A stretch of 63,832 nucleotides of DNA, taken from positions 1-63,832 of the forward strand of contig UQNO01000008.1 of NCBI GenBank assembly GCA_900542475.1, read 5' to 3'. The translations under genes and the position numbers were made by a program. Position 1 is the first letter of the stretch. Every line of letters starts with the position of its first letter. Positions 46,153-55,654 of the stretch are shown in pieces. The notes beneath the pieces were generated by a model. The model saw only the letters and a list, made by a program, of their open reading frames with translations, did not search any database and was not told the origin of the DNA. The DNA comes from an uncultured Bacteroidota bacterium. Its GTDB lineage: Bacteria > Bacteroidota > Bacteroidia > Bacteroidales > F082.

Positions 46153-46353
46153 CGTCATTTCGAGCCTGTCATTCCCGTCATTTCGAGCCTGTCATTCCCG
46201 TCATTTCGAGCCTGTTATTCCCGTCATTTCGAGCCTGTCGAGAAATCTACAGCAACCGAGTGTTCCTGGACATTTGTTTGTCGTAGATTTATTCACCGGA
46301 GGTGAATGCTTTCGCTTCGCTCAGGTCTCCACTCCCTTCGGTCGGTCGAAATG
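46153..46353. repeat. 23-bp tandem repeat and inverted-repeat element (MITE-like)
   Basis: Four 23-bp units CGTCATTTCGAGCCTGTCATTCC start at 46153, 46176, 46199 and 46222. They run into a sequence flanked by GTCATTTCGA and, near 46345, TCGAAATGAC in inverted orientation. Blocks such as GAGAAATCTAC and TTCGCTTCGCTCAGGTCTCC are of the kind often found in non-autonomous repeats. Confidence 0.75.
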
Positions 46354-46389
46354 ACAACTATTGATAACGTTTGTTTTGAGTTTTTATTA

Positions 46390-46428
46390 TAAAAAAAAGC
46401 CGCCTTGATGCAGACGGCTTCTTTTTAA
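46390..46428 (-). terminator. Terminator after rpmB
   Basis: AAGCCG...CGGCTT stem with an eight-base T-run on the minus strand and a T-run on the plus strand, 11 bases after the rpmB stop. Confidence 0.8.
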
Positions 46429-46438
46429 TAGTCATATC

Positions 46439-46681
46439 TTACCAGCGGTTGAGGTTACCATCTTTAGCTGCGTCAACCATTGCCTGATAAACGCCTTTCT
46501 TGTCGATGGTGCGCAGACCTGCCGCGGAAACCTTCAAAACCACCCATTTATCCCACTCCGGAACATAAAATCTCTTGATTTTCAAGTTAGGCTTGAATTT
46601 TCTCTTGGTCTTTCTGTTTGAATGTGAAACATTGTTTCCACTGATGACCTTCTTACCTGTAATCTGACAAACTCTTGACAT
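46439..46681 (-). CDS. rpmB: 50S ribosomal protein L28
   Basis: 80 residues beginning MSRVCQITGKKVISGNNVSHS, then NRKTKRKFKPNL, the L28 signature. Small basic large-subunit protein. Promoter TATTTTTG on the minus strand at 46729-46736. Confidence 0.97.
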   Translation of the reverse strand: MSRVCQITGKKVISGNNVSHSNRKTKRKFKPNLKIKRFYVPEWDKWVVLKVSAAGLRTIDKKGVYQAMVDAAKDGNLNRW

Positions 46682-46728
46682 TTTTCTATTTATTTTATTG
46701 TTCTTACCTCTTTTTACAAAACGGAGTG

Positions 46729-46736
46729 CAAAAATA
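46729..46736 (-). promoter_or_regulatory. Promoter -7 element (TATTTTTG) of rpmB
   Basis: TATTTTTG on the minus strand, 48 bases before the rpmB start. Confidence 0.5.
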
Positions 46737-46851
46737 CAACTTTTTTTAATACGAAAAACTTTTTTTAAAAATTAATTATTTTTTGTCGCCCGATGGCAAG
46801 CAATCTCAAATAAAATTTCCGTGTTTTCCGCAATTGCTGCGTGAAAATTTG

Positions 46852-46859
46852 TATTTTTG
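46852..46859 (+). promoter_or_regulatory. Promoter -7 element (TATTTTTG) of the DegT gene
   Basis: TATTTTTG, 22 bases before the ATG at 46881. It excludes the upstream non-ATG start at 46857. Confidence 0.55.
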
Positions 46860-46880
46860 CGAGTTGAAAATTTAAAAAAG

Positions 46881-48002
46881 ATGAAGATTCCAATGGTTGA
46901 CCTTGTAGGTCAATACAACAAAATCAAGACGGAAGTTGACGCTTCCATCCAGCAGGTTTTATCGACAGGCGGCTTTATCGGCGGCCCTTTCGTCCAGAAG
47001 TTCCAAGAAGATTTACAGAAGTATCTCGATGTCAAGCATGTTATTCCTTGCGCCAACGGCACCGATGCCTTACAGGTTGCCATGATGGGGCTTGGTCTTA
47101 AACCCGGCGACGAGGTCATCACCACATCGTTCACTTTCATCGCCACGGCGGAGGTAGTCGCGCTGCTACGTCTCACCCCGGTTTTGGTTGATGTCGATAT
47201 GGAGACTTACTGCATTGACCCTGAAGCCGTTGAGCGAGCCATCACCCCTCGCACCAAGGCCATAGTGCCTGTGCATCTTTTTGGACAGTGCGCCAACATG
47301 GACGCAATCATGGATATAGCAAAACGACATAATCTGTATGTCGTTGAAGACAACGCCCAGGCTATCGGAGCCCACTACACATTCAATGACGGCACTGTGA
47401 AAAAGTCCGGAACCATAGGAAACATCGGCTGCACCTCGTTCTTCCCTTCAAAGAACCTTGGCTGCTATGGCGACGGTGGAGCCATCTTCACCGACGACGA
47501 CGCTCTCGCCGATATGATGAGAGTGGTCGTCAATCATGGAATGAAGACTCGTTATTATCATGATTATGTAGGGGTTAACTCACGCCTCGATGCCATCCAA
47601 GCCGCAGTCCTCGGCATCAAGTTGAAGCATCTTGACGAATATATCAAGGCACGTCAGTATGCAGCCGCGTATTATGAGAAGGCTTTCGCCCAAACCGACA
47701 AGATTGTCACCCCGATGACAGCACCTTACACCGACCATGTCTATCATCAATATGTGGTGGTGCTCAAGGATTTAGACCGCGACAAACTCATGGAGCATCT
47801 GCAATCGAAAGGCATCGCCTGTGCCATTTACTACCCGGTGGCGCTTCACATGCAGAAAGCTTACGCCGACCCGCGCTACAAAAAAGGCGACTTCCCGGTA
47901 TGCGAGTATCTCTGCGAGCACGTGATGGCTCTTCCTATCCACACCGAGTTCACCGATGAGCAACTGAACTATGTGACCGAGGCAGTGCTGGAGATGTGTT
48001 GA
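46881..48002 (+). CDS. DegT/DnrJ/EryC1/StrS sugar aminotransferase
   Basis: 373 residues, PLP-dependent. Cofactor/substrate parts: PCANGTDALQVAMMGLGLKPGD, VHLFGQCANMD, the VVEDNAQAIGA strand, and the SFFPSKNLGCYGDGG loop with the Schiff-base Lys. Converts a nucleotide keto-sugar to an amino-sugar for surface polysaccharide. No other glycan genes are adjacent, which is unusual for this family. Confidence 0.9.
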   Translation: MKIPMVDLVGQYNKIKTEVDASIQQVLSTGGFIGGPFVQKFQEDLQKYLDVKHVIPCANGTDALQVAMMGLGLKPGDEVITTSFTFIATAEVVALLRLTPVLVDVDMETYCIDPEAVERAITPRTKAIVPVHLFGQCANMDAIMDIAKRHNLYVVEDNAQAIGAHYTFNDGTVKKSGTIGNIGCTSFFPSKNLGCYGDGGAIFTDDDALADMMRVVVNHGMKTRYYHDYVGVNSRLDAIQAAVLGIKLKHLDEYIKARQYAAAYYEKAFAQTDKIVTPMTAPYTDHVYHQYVVVLKDLDRDKLMEHLQSKGIACAIYYPVALHMQKAYADPRYKKGDFPVCEYLCEHVMALPIHTEFTDEQLNYVTEAVLEMC

Positions 48003-48030
48003 GATTATACGGTGCGATAAACGGCATAAT

Positions 48031-48087
48031 AACAAAAACAGTTGGCATACAACTTCCTTTATGAAGTTTTGCCAACTGTTTTTGTTA
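48031..48087. terminator. Strong bidirectional terminator
   Basis: AACAAAAACAGTTGGCA pairs with TGCCAACTGTTTTTGTT (17 bp), with an inner AACTTC/GAAGTT stem. Lies between the convergent aminotransferase and ppiD genes. Confidence 0.88.
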
Positions 48088-48120
48088 AACCTTATTTATT
48101 ACTCTTTAGATAAGATGTAA

Positions 48121-49899
48121 TCAGAAGAACAAAATCCCGTTGTTGTCAACCTTGGCGCTCTCAAACAAAGCGTTGTATGCTCCGTTGACGATGCTGTTGG
48201 TGAACTGGGATTTCTTTTCACGTTGGAACGCGGCAAAATCTGTCGTGTTTGCAGGCGTGGTCTTGGTGACTTTCAAAATCGCGAATGCGTTGCCGCCTTC
48301 GATAGGCGCTGAATAAACGCCCTCCTTAATACCGAGTGCCGTGCCGCCGATTTTCTCCTCTACACCTAAACTGCCAAAACCACGACCGTCGTAGGAGATG
48401 TCGTCAACATTGATAAACTCGCCGCCGAGCTCGTCTATCATCTTCTGATAATCGTTGCCGTATGCCTTGACCTTTTCTGCAATCATCTTGCCTTTCTTCT
48501 CTTTCATGATCTGTGTTGCGCGAGTGTCAACAATATCTTCGTATGGTGCATAGCCTTCATGGACAATCTTTGTCAAAACCGCCACCACGTACATGTTCTC
48601 ATAAGGGAACACTTTCGAGATGTCGCCCACTTTCACGTCATCGCTGAATGTCCAACGGACGAGGTCGCGTGCACTGCCGATGCCAGGGATGCTGCTTGTG
48701 GTCTTTCTAATCGACTGGTTAGTGCGCTTGTTGAGACCCAATGTCTCTATCGCATTGTCGAACTGCTCCGCAGTCTTGTTTTCTGTGACGAACTTGTTCA
48801 TCTCCGCGAACACCTCTCTGTCAGTGTCGGTGCTGGCTGTAATTTCGCGTTTCACAATGGCGACCTGAGCCCACAATGTGTCGTTGCGTTTCTCCTTGCC
48901 AAGGATTCTCGCCGCGTTGTAAGAGCCTTCATATTCGTAAGGTCCATAAACGAAACCAACCTCGTTCTTCGCTATAACATCTTCAAGTTCAACGTCGAAA
49001 TCGGTGACTTTCTTCCATGTGCCGTCAAACGGAGCGTCAGTATCCGAGTTGTAGTTGACAAAACTTGCCACATTATCGGTTTTCTCGAACTCGTCTGTGA
49101 GGTCCTCGATGAATTTCTTTGCCGCTTGCTTATCAGCCGCTGACGGCTTCACCTCGAAAATAACATAGTCGATGCCGCGCATTGCGTCTGTAGGGTATTT
49201 CTTCATGTTGTTCTTGTAGAACTCTTTCTTGTCGTTCTCTGTAACAACCACCGTCGAATCAGGGATAGAGACATAACGCACCGCGTACACATCAGCCGAT
49301 CTCTTGAGATTCTTGTTGTCGTTGTAACGGTCAGCCAATTTCTTGGGCAAATAGAAACCATGCTTCAGAAGGCTTTGGTATTTCTCGCCCACTCTCTCTT
49401 CAATAATGAAGTTCTCGAAGTTGAGCCACATCTCCTGCGCCTCCGGTGTCATATCGCCGAAACTCGCGATTGTTTGAGCGACAGCTTCTTTGTTGAACTT
49501 GCCGTTGGCGTCGCTGAAGTTCTGGATTACATACTGGTTGGGATTTTCACCGAGGAAAAGGTCTGTCACCTCGTCTTTCGCAACTGTGAGACCGAGGGTC
49601 TTGTATTCTTTATTCATGATGATTTGTCTAATCATATCATCAAGAACTTGTCTGCGCAGACTGAATTCGTCATCTCGTGTGAGACCACCGCGCATGTTTT
49701 TCTGATAAGTGATAATCTGCTGGGCTCTGTTTTCAAAATCCTTGTATGTGATTTTTTCACCATTTACGACTGCCACATCATTGTTTCTGTTTCCGCTTGG
49801 TGTCTTCATCAAGTCGCCTAAAACAAACGCCAAAAGAGCCACACCTATGATAATCACTAAAATACCATAATGCTGTCTGATTTTTCCAATTGCTGCCAT
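48121..49899 (-). CDS. ppiD: PpiD-like periplasmic chaperone (SurA N-terminal domain), no parvulin domain seen
   Basis: 592 residues. One N-terminal membrane anchor (YGILVIIIGVALLAFVLGDL) then the SurA_N-like helical domain (VAVVNGEKITYKDFENRAQQ). Usual Bacteroidota homologues are about 700 residues with a parvulin PPIase domain. Here the expected parvulin signature (xRHILI...) is absent between about residues 320 and 400, so it may act as a chaperone only. Last in the coaX-OMP-TPR-lptC-CBS-ppiD series; a 100-base gap separates it from the CBS gene. Confidence 0.82.
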   Translation of the reverse strand: MAAIGKIRQHYGILVIIIGVALLAFVLGDLMKTPSGNRNNDVAVVNGEKITYKDFENRAQQIITYQKNMRGGLTRDDEFSLRRQVLDDMIRQIIMNKEYKTLGLTVAKDEVTDLFLGENPNQYVIQNFSDANGKFNKEAVAQTIASFGDMTPEAQEMWLNFENFIIEERVGEKYQSLLKHGFYLPKKLADRYNDNKNLKRSADVYAVRYVSIPDSTVVVTENDKKEFYKNNMKKYPTDAMRGIDYVIFEVKPSAADKQAAKKFIEDLTDEFEKTDNVASFVNYNSDTDAPFDGTWKKVTDFDVELEDVIAKNEVGFVYGPYEYEGSYNAARILGKEKRNDTLWAQVAIVKREITASTDTDREVFAEMNKFVTENKTAEQFDNAIETLGLNKRTNQSIRKTTSSIPGIGSARDLVRWTFSDDVKVGDISKVFPYENMYVVAVLTKIVHEGYAPYEDIVDTRATQIMKEKKGKMIAEKVKAYGNDYQKMIDELGGEFINVDDISYDGRGFGSLGVEEKIGGTALGIKEGVYSAPIEGGNAFAILKVTKTTPANTTDFAAFQREKKSQFTNSIVNGAYNALFESAKVDNNGILFF

Positions 49900-49998
49900 A
49901 GTTTTATTTTATTTACTTATTTTTTCATGTTGATTTTAAGCCTGCAAATTTACAAAAAATGTCAATACGATTAACATTTTTGTTAAAATAATGCTAAA

Positions 49999-51264
49999 TC
50001 ATTGATTGTTTTTGATTTCCACCTCTTCCAACTTGGTTTCTGATGCCTTGATAATCTTGAAAAGATAGTCTCCGATGGCGATTTCCTCGCCTGTTTGAGG
50101 AATACTTTCGTGATAATGAATGATATAACCCGCCAGGGTCTCATAGTCGTCTGACTCCGGGAAATTGTATTTGTAAGTCTTGTTAAGATAGTCTATTTCA
50201 AGTCTCGCGGAGAAAATCCTGTCATTTTCGTTGATGGTTTTTTCGATGTCGTCTTCTTCGTCATATTCGTCCTCAATCTCTCCGAAAATCTCCTCCACGA
50301 GGTCTTCCGTAGTGATGATGCCCGCCGTGCCTCCGAACTCGTCAACCACCACCGCGATGCTCTGGTGTTTCTTCGACAGCCTTTGCAGTAAATCTTGCGC
50401 CCCATAAGTCTCGGGGTAAAACTCAATCTGACGCACTTTTTTCTTGATACTGCCACCCACATGTAGCAAATCGTTGATGTGGATATATCCTACAATATTA
50501 TCGATATTGTCTTCATATACAATGATTTTAGAGTGTTTTGTCTCTTCGAAAACGCTCTTCACCTCTTCCATGCTCTCGTTTATCTCCACCGCCTGAATCT
50601 CATTTCTCGGTCGCATACATTCACGAAGCTTGACTGTCTGAAAATCAATGGCGTTCTGAACAAGTTCTATGCCTTGCTGAATGTCGGCGTTTTCCTCGTC
50701 GGGATCAGCGTATTCTTTGAGATAATCGTTCAAATCGACAGTACTCAACTTGTAATCTTCGGGAGCGATTTTCATCCTAAAGATATATCTGATGATAAGC
50801 TCGGAAAGTCCTATATATATGAAAATCAACGGATAAAGGACGATATACAAAATCATCATCGGAAGAGCCATTGTCTTCATCAAACCATTCGGATTGATAC
50901 GGCAGAGAGCCTTTGGAATAAATTCCGCCACTAAAAGCACAAGAAGCGTCGAAATGATACTTTGGCAAATCAAAATCGAGAACTCATTGGTGATTATGTC
51001 TGGCAATACTCTGATAATCAACGGTTCAAGCAATTTCGCCATTGCGATGCCATAAACCACATTGGCTATATTGTTGCCAAGCAGTATGCAGCCCATAAAC
51101 TGCGACTGGTGTTTCACGAAATGGTTGATGAGCTTTGCCGAGAATCTTTTTTTCTTGAGGTCAAGCTCAAGCTTCAGTCTGTTAGAACTGATGAAAGAGA
51201 TTTCGACACCTGAAAAAAGCGCCGATGCGACAAGTGATATTATGACAACAATCCAACTATTCAT
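49999..51264 (-). CDS. CNNM/hemolysin-type transporter (DUF21-CBS-CorC)
   Basis: 421 residues: four-helix DUF21 membrane domain (about 1-150), CBS pair (MRPRNEIQAVEI, then VVDEFGGTAGIITTEDLVEEIFGEI) and C-terminal CorC_HlyC domain. Family members are linked with Mg2+ or Co2+ efflux; in Bacteroidota the GldE paralogue is related. It overlaps lptC by eight bases. Confidence 0.9.
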   Translation of the reverse strand: MNSWIVVIISLVASALFSGVEISFISSNRLKLELDLKKKRFSAKLINHFVKHQSQFMGCILLGNNIANVVYGIAMAKLLEPLIIRVLPDIITNEFSILICQSIISTLLVLLVAEFIPKALCRINPNGLMKTMALPMMILYIVLYPLIFIYIGLSELIIRYIFRMKIAPEDYKLSTVDLNDYLKEYADPDEENADIQQGIELVQNAIDFQTVKLRECMRPRNEIQAVEINESMEEVKSVFEETKHSKIIVYEDNIDNIVGYIHINDLLHVGGSIKKKVRQIEFYPETYGAQDLLQRLSKKHQSIAVVVDEFGGTAGIITTEDLVEEIFGEIEDEYDEEDDIEKTINENDRIFSARLEIDYLNKTYKYNFPESDDYETLAGYIIHYHESIPQTGEEIAIGDYLFKIIKASETKLEEVEIKNNQ

Positions 51265-51823
51265 CTTCGTATAATTCCAGGGTTGCTCTGATACCGAAAA
51301 TCTCGCGTCGAGAGAAGTTCTCGTTGGCAGTCAAACTGTCGCCGAAAATAATCCTGTCGGAGCTTGCGATTTTCACAAGACTGCTTGTATATATTTTCTT
51401 TTTCTTCTGGTTCCAGTATAGAGTTTCCGTTTCCAGAACTTCTTTTGTTTTCAAGTTTTTCACCACCACGTTGTGTTTGGCGACGATGAGTTCTTTTTTT
51501 TCGTAATTAACACCGTAATCGCCACGTATCATTGACGATGGAGCGGTGTCGCCCTCATACATGTAAGCGACAAACCCTTTGGGAAACTCAAGCATTGCAC
51601 TGTCCGGGTCGTCGATTGTGCGCATGACTGGAGCGATGAGTTTCGCCACCATCATGCCCGAATCGCTTCTCTCGATAACAACATCGTAAGCCATCAAGCC
51701 GGAAATAGTGTCGTTATAGACAAACTGCTTTACCTTCTCCATCGAGTTTTCACAAGAAAACAACATCATAACAAGATGTGCTATGATGTTGATTTCCAGT
51801 AATATATGTATCAATCTTTTCAA
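51257..51823 (-). CDS. lptC: LPS export ABC transporter periplasmic protein LptC
   Basis: 188 residues with an N-terminal hydrophobic segment followed by a lipobox-like LFSCENSM, then LptC beta-jellyroll strands (DSGMMVAKLIAPVM, GDYGVNYEKKELIVAKHNVVVKN). It connects the inner-membrane LPS extractor to the LptA bridge. Overlaps the TPR gene by four bases and the CBS gene by eight. Confidence 0.85.
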   Translation of the reverse strand: MKRLIHILLEINIIAHLVMMLFSCENSMEKVKQFVYNDTISGLMAYDVVIERSDSGMMVAKLIAPVMRTIDDPDSAMLEFPKGFVAYMYEGDTAPSSMIRGDYGVNYEKKELIVAKHNVVVKNLKTKEVLETETLYWNQKKKKIYTSSLVKIASSDRIIFGDSLTANENFSRREIFGIRATLELYEDE

Positions 51824-53154
51824 TGATTCGAAAATCTTGCCTTTGTTGTTTCGTTAATCCAGCAGCCCACTTGATATTCGTCGCCTTCAAACACATTGTA
51901 GAAGAACGCGTCTTCACTGGTCGGGAACATCTTCGAGTAGTCTCTAATCATCTCGTTGGCTTTCGCCGCCATAGAAGTATCGACGTCCTTGGCTTTTTGG
52001 AACTTGTCAACAGCCGCCCACAACACTGCTTTGGCATGCAATGGGTTCTCGTTGCAGGTCTTGCTGCTTGATGCATAGAGATAACCGATAATCATGTAGG
52101 GCTCTCCGTCTGTCTTGTCGAGTTCGATGGCTTTTTTCGCATAAACGCGACCTTGTTCGCCATTACCTTCCTTGAGCATGATTTGTGCGAGGTATTTATA
52201 AGCCTGCTGCGCCGACTTGGTATCCGATGATTTTGTGGCTTCCACGAGGTAACTCACGGCCTTGCTGTATTCCTGGTCGGCAAGGTATCTCTTGCCTATG
52301 AAGTAAGCCGACTCCGGCGATGGGTTGAGTTTATGCAACTTGATTGCCACTGCGAGGTAGAGGTCGGTCTTGTCGCAGTTTCTTGCAGAGAGAACCGTTG
52401 CTATCTTGTTGAGAAGCTCCACATTGTCGGGGTCCGCGTCGAACTTTTTCTGATAGATACGGACGAGGTCTTCGCAATTGGCGTATGGCTGAACACCGCC
52501 TTCGAGATTGCCTTTCGTTGCGGTGTAACTATTTAAAAGCTTCTCGTTACCTGCTTCGGTGTATTTCTTTATGTTGAAATCAACGATGTCCATAAGACGA
52601 CTGTATTCATCGATAATCAGTGCTTCGTCGAGTTTTCCCGCCTTGACCATGTTGATAGTCGTTGAGAAATAGCCATCTATAAACGCATAGTTGCTGTTGT
52701 TTCCGTCAATTTCGATAGCGTCTTTCAGAGCGTTGTAAGCCTGTTCCATACGTGATGGGAAACCCATGAGGTCAAGACCCATACGTCCTTTGATGTTGCC
52801 CACCTGGTTGCCTGCTTTATTCTTTGGGAAATGCTCAACACGTGTCTCATAGACCATGACGAGAGTGTCAATGTATTTTTCTTTGAGAGTTTCGTCCTTG
52901 GCACCTCTGATGAGAGCGTTATTCACGATTTTTGTTCCGTCAATCAGCGTTCTCTCCTTGTAGCCTGGACAATTGATGAAAACTCTTCTCCATGCCGAAA
53001 TCATTACCGGATTGGCACTTGATACTTTCCCGTCCCATTGTTTGAATGCCTCTCTATAGACAGAGATGTCGGCATCACATTTCGAGTTTTGTGAAAATGC
53101 AATTGATGACATGCATAAAATTGCTCCGAGGAATAAAATCTTTCTAAACTTCAT
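51820..53154 (-). CDS. TPR-containing periplasmic protein
   Basis: 444 residues with a signal peptide (MKFRKILFLGAILCMSSIAFSQ). The C-terminal half has tetratricopeptide-like repeats (AYFIGKRYLADQEYSKAVSYL, AYKYLAQIMLKEGNGEQGRVYAKKA). Conserved in Bacteroidota next to lptC. Likely a scaffold in envelope biogenesis; function unproven. Confidence 0.78.
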   Translation of the reverse strand: MKFRKILFLGAILCMSSIAFSQNSKCDADISVYREAFKQWDGKVSSANPVMISAWRRVFINCPGYKERTLIDGTKIVNNALIRGAKDETLKEKYIDTLVMVYETRVEHFPKNKAGNQVGNIKGRMGLDLMGFPSRMEQAYNALKDAIEIDGNNSNYAFIDGYFSTTINMVKAGKLDEALIIDEYSRLMDIVDFNIKKYTEAGNEKLLNSYTATKGNLEGGVQPYANCEDLVRIYQKKFDADPDNVELLNKIATVLSARNCDKTDLYLAVAIKLHKLNPSPESAYFIGKRYLADQEYSKAVSYLVEATKSSDTKSAQQAYKYLAQIMLKEGNGEQGRVYAKKAIELDKTDGEPYMIIGYLYASSSKTCNENPLHAKAVLWAAVDKFQKAKDVDTSMAAKANEMIRDYSKMFPTSEDAFFYNVFEGDEYQVGCWINETTKARFSNH

Positions 53155-53172
53155 TTTTTTAATATTTTACAA

Positions 53173-54465
53173 TTACTTATATCTTCGCTTTGCAAACCAT
53201 CGGTCGTGCAACGACAATCCCAATGAAATGTTGAAGTATGACTCTGCGACAAGACCGTGTTCCGTTGTTCCCATCTTGCCCAGCTCAAATGCCAAATTAA
53301 TCATTGTCATGGCACGCGGGACTGGCAATCCCACACCAAACGACACACCATATTTATTAATGGACGTCCCGTAAATGTTGAAATACGTCTGCTCGTAACG
53401 GAATCCCGCTCGATATGTCAATTTGCGGAAATAGTTGGAGACACTGGTGCTATATGGCGTATAACAACCTCCGACCGCTATGTTCCATGAGTCTTGAAGC
53501 GAATCGTTCACATGGTTGACACGAAACGCCGACCAGTTATTCCAATTGAAGTCGATGCCAACGAGCCAGCGTTCGCCTTTTTGTAAAGCGACACCGGCAC
53601 CTATGCCTTGTGGATATTTCACGGCTATGCTTTCATTTTTTTTATATAAGATGGTATCGACCGGCTTTTCAATAAACGAGCCGTAACCTTTGAACATGGT
53701 GCGTATGAAAGCGTCGCGGTGAGCTGTCATATTAGCCGGCAAGGAATATGTGACACCGAAAGCAAGTTGATAATCGTTTTTAAACTGATGCTTGAAGATA
53801 ACACCTAAATCAAAGGTCAAGTCGGTGAACCTCAAGTTGTTAGTGCGCCGCTCGTTGTGGAAATAAACAAAATCGGGGAAATACAATGTTGTCTCATCTA
53901 TGATATTTCCGAAGATGTAATTCATTTTGAAACCGAGAGACAGGCTTTTGCCGAGTTTGAAACCATTGGCCCAATATGCCTTGTTGAGACCTCCGGAACC
54001 TTTATAGTCAATGCTATAAGGATAATTATGGGCCCATGTGTAATCAGCCTTGGAAGTGTAGGCGCGGCTGCTGTATGGCGCTATTCCAAAACCCATTTTC
54101 AACCATTTCGTCACGCCGAAGCCTATGTCAAAGTAGTCGAAAGAGGCGTTGGAGCCTTTTTCTGTAACGTCGGTGGTTCTGTATGTCACGTATTTCATAA
54201 AGAATCCGGCGTCGAACAAAAACGTCAGAGAGTCGATTTCGGCATAGGATGCCGGGTTGGAATTATTAAGTAAGTATTTGTCGTTTAATGCGTTACAGAT
54301 GCCGCCCATGCCTTGCACGATGGTGTTGTTCCTGCCATGGTTTATCGAACCAAGTCCGAATCTCGAATATGGAGAAGAGATGTCGGATTGAGCAAAAACA
54401 GCGCAAGTCGTCATGAAAATCACGACAACTGAAAATAGCAGTTTTTGTAACTTATTGATTGTCAT
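53173..54465 (-). CDS. Outer-membrane beta-barrel protein (SPYSRFGLG family)
   Basis: 430 residues with a signal peptide ending CAVFAQ, then SPYSRFGLGSINHGRNN, a typical start of a Bacteroidota FadL-like membrane-protein family, and many amphipathic strands. It overlaps coaX by 14 bases and precedes the TPR gene by 18 bases. Cargo unknown. Confidence 0.78.
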   Translation of the reverse strand: MTINKLQKLLFSVVVIFMTTCAVFAQSDISSPYSRFGLGSINHGRNNTIVQGMGGICNALNDKYLLNNSNPASYAEIDSLTFLFDAGFFMKYVTYRTTDVTEKGSNASFDYFDIGFGVTKWLKMGFGIAPYSSRAYTSKADYTWAHNYPYSIDYKGSGGLNKAYWANGFKLGKSLSLGFKMNYIFGNIIDETTLYFPDFVYFHNERRTNNLRFTDLTFDLGVIFKHQFKNDYQLAFGVTYSLPANMTAHRDAFIRTMFKGYGSFIEKPVDTILYKKNESIAVKYPQGIGAGVALQKGERWLVGIDFNWNNWSAFRVNHVNDSLQDSWNIAVGGCYTPYSTSVSNYFRKLTYRAGFRYEQTYFNIYGTSINKYGVSFGVGLPVPRAMTMINLAFELGKMGTTEHGLVAESYFNISLGLSLHDRWFAKRRYK

Positions 54466-55180
54466 TATATTCCAAAATCAATCTTAAGCCGTTAAACATA
54501 AAATTTGGACTTGCAAAAGTACAAAAATCTAACTTATTTTGCAAGAAAATATTGTCTCCTCCTGATATAAAAACATTTAATTCATTGAATTTCAATGAAT
54601 AAAGATTGATAAATTCTTTTATTTCGTTTAAAATTCCGAGTTGCACCCCGCTCTGCAGACATTCAACTGTGTCGTTGCAAACGATTTTTGGTTCGTCGCA
54701 CATAGTCTCGCAAATTGGCAACAGGGCGGTATGCTCGTGCATCGCTTTGAATCTCAATCTCATTCCGGGGCTTATAGGTCCCGCAAGATGTTTGTCGTCA
54801 TCGGTGAGAATATCGTAGGTTATACATGTGCCCACGTCGATGACGAGATTGTTTTGGTGAGGTTTTTCGGCGAATGCGGCCGCCACCAACGCAAGACGGT
54901 CGGCTCCTATCCTCGATTGCTCTTTGTAAGTTAGGGTAAAAGGCAGTTTTGTCTTACTTGACAGCACTGTCATATCGACATTTTTTAATTGTGCAAGGCA
55001 TTCGTCAACAAAGCCTCCTACCGATGAGATGATACCTTTATTAATATCAGGATGCTGTCGCAAAAGCATGGTCAAATCATCGTCAAGAGGATTGAAAACG
55101 TCGGTTTTCACGATGCTTTTGCCATGAAACAGTGCGTATTTAGCTTTTGTATTGCCGATATCTATGGTGAGAGTGTTCAT
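54452..55180 (-). CDS. coaX: Type III pantothenate kinase
   Basis: 242 residues. ASKHA phosphate motif TIDIGNTKAKYALF at the N-terminus, RIGADRLALVAAA and VIDVGTCITYDIL, and GPISPGMRLRFKAMH. It phosphorylates pantothenate, the first step of CoA synthesis. First gene of the envelope cluster; upstream is the long TTAAGG repeat array. Confidence 0.93.
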   Translation of the reverse strand: MNTLTIDIGNTKAKYALFHGKSIVKTDVFNPLDDDLTMLLRQHPDINKGIISSVGGFVDECLAQLKNVDMTVLSSKTKLPFTLTYKEQSRIGADRLALVAAAFAEKPHQNNLVIDVGTCITYDILTDDDKHLAGPISPGMRLRFKAMHEHTALLPICETMCDEPKIVCNDTVECLQSGVQLGILNEIKEFINLYSLKFNELNVFISGGDNIFLQNKLDFCTFASPNFMFNGLRLILEYNDNQ

Positions 55181-55242
55181 TATGATGAGATTCAGGGTGC
55201 AAAGATAGTAAATTATCAGACAGATTTAACAGATATTATTCT

Positions 55243-55485
55243 TTTAAGGGGGTTAAGGCGTTAAGGGCATTAAGGGGGTTAAGGGCATTAAGGCGTTAAG
55301 GGCATTAAGGCGTTAAGGGCATTAAGGCGTTAAGGGCGTTAAGGGCATTAAGGGCGTTAAGGCGTTAAGGGCGTTAAGGGCGTTAAGGCGTTAAGGGCGT
55401 TAAGGGCGTTAAGGGCGTTAAGGCGTTAAGGGCGTTAAGGGCGTTAAGGGCATTAAGGGCATTAAGGGCGTTTAGGGCTACGGTT
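55243..55485 (+). repeat. Long tandem array of GGCGTTAAGG-type units
   Basis: About 240 bases consisting of alternating nine- or ten-base variants (GGCGTTAAGG, GGCATTAAGG, GGGGTTAAGG) with no other sequence between. The same unit occurs at 19150-19232. It lies between the coaX start and tRNA-Phe. Confidence 0.92.
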
Positions 55486-55551
55486 TAATCGGTCTGAAAA
55501 TCGTCTTGTCAAAAAAAATTAAAAAAATGTTGGTGGTGTTAAAAAATGTTG

Positions 55552-55559
55552 TATTTTTG
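55552..55559 (+). promoter_or_regulatory. Promoter -7 element (TATTTTTG) of tRNA-Phe
   Basis: TATTTTTG, 18 bases before the mature tRNA 5' end. Confidence 0.6.
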
Positions 55560-55576
55560 CAGCGCAAAACTGATGG

Positions 55577-55649
<73 letters not shown>

Positions 55650-55654
55650 CGCAA

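Noticed and set aside
46153..46240. Possible CRISPR array
   Set aside because: Period of 23 bases has no unique spacers and there are no cas genes; it is a plain tandem repeat.
55243..55485. Possible CRISPR or iteron origin
   Set aside because: No spacers; units abut directly. An iteron role cannot be supported without a replication gene nearby on that side.
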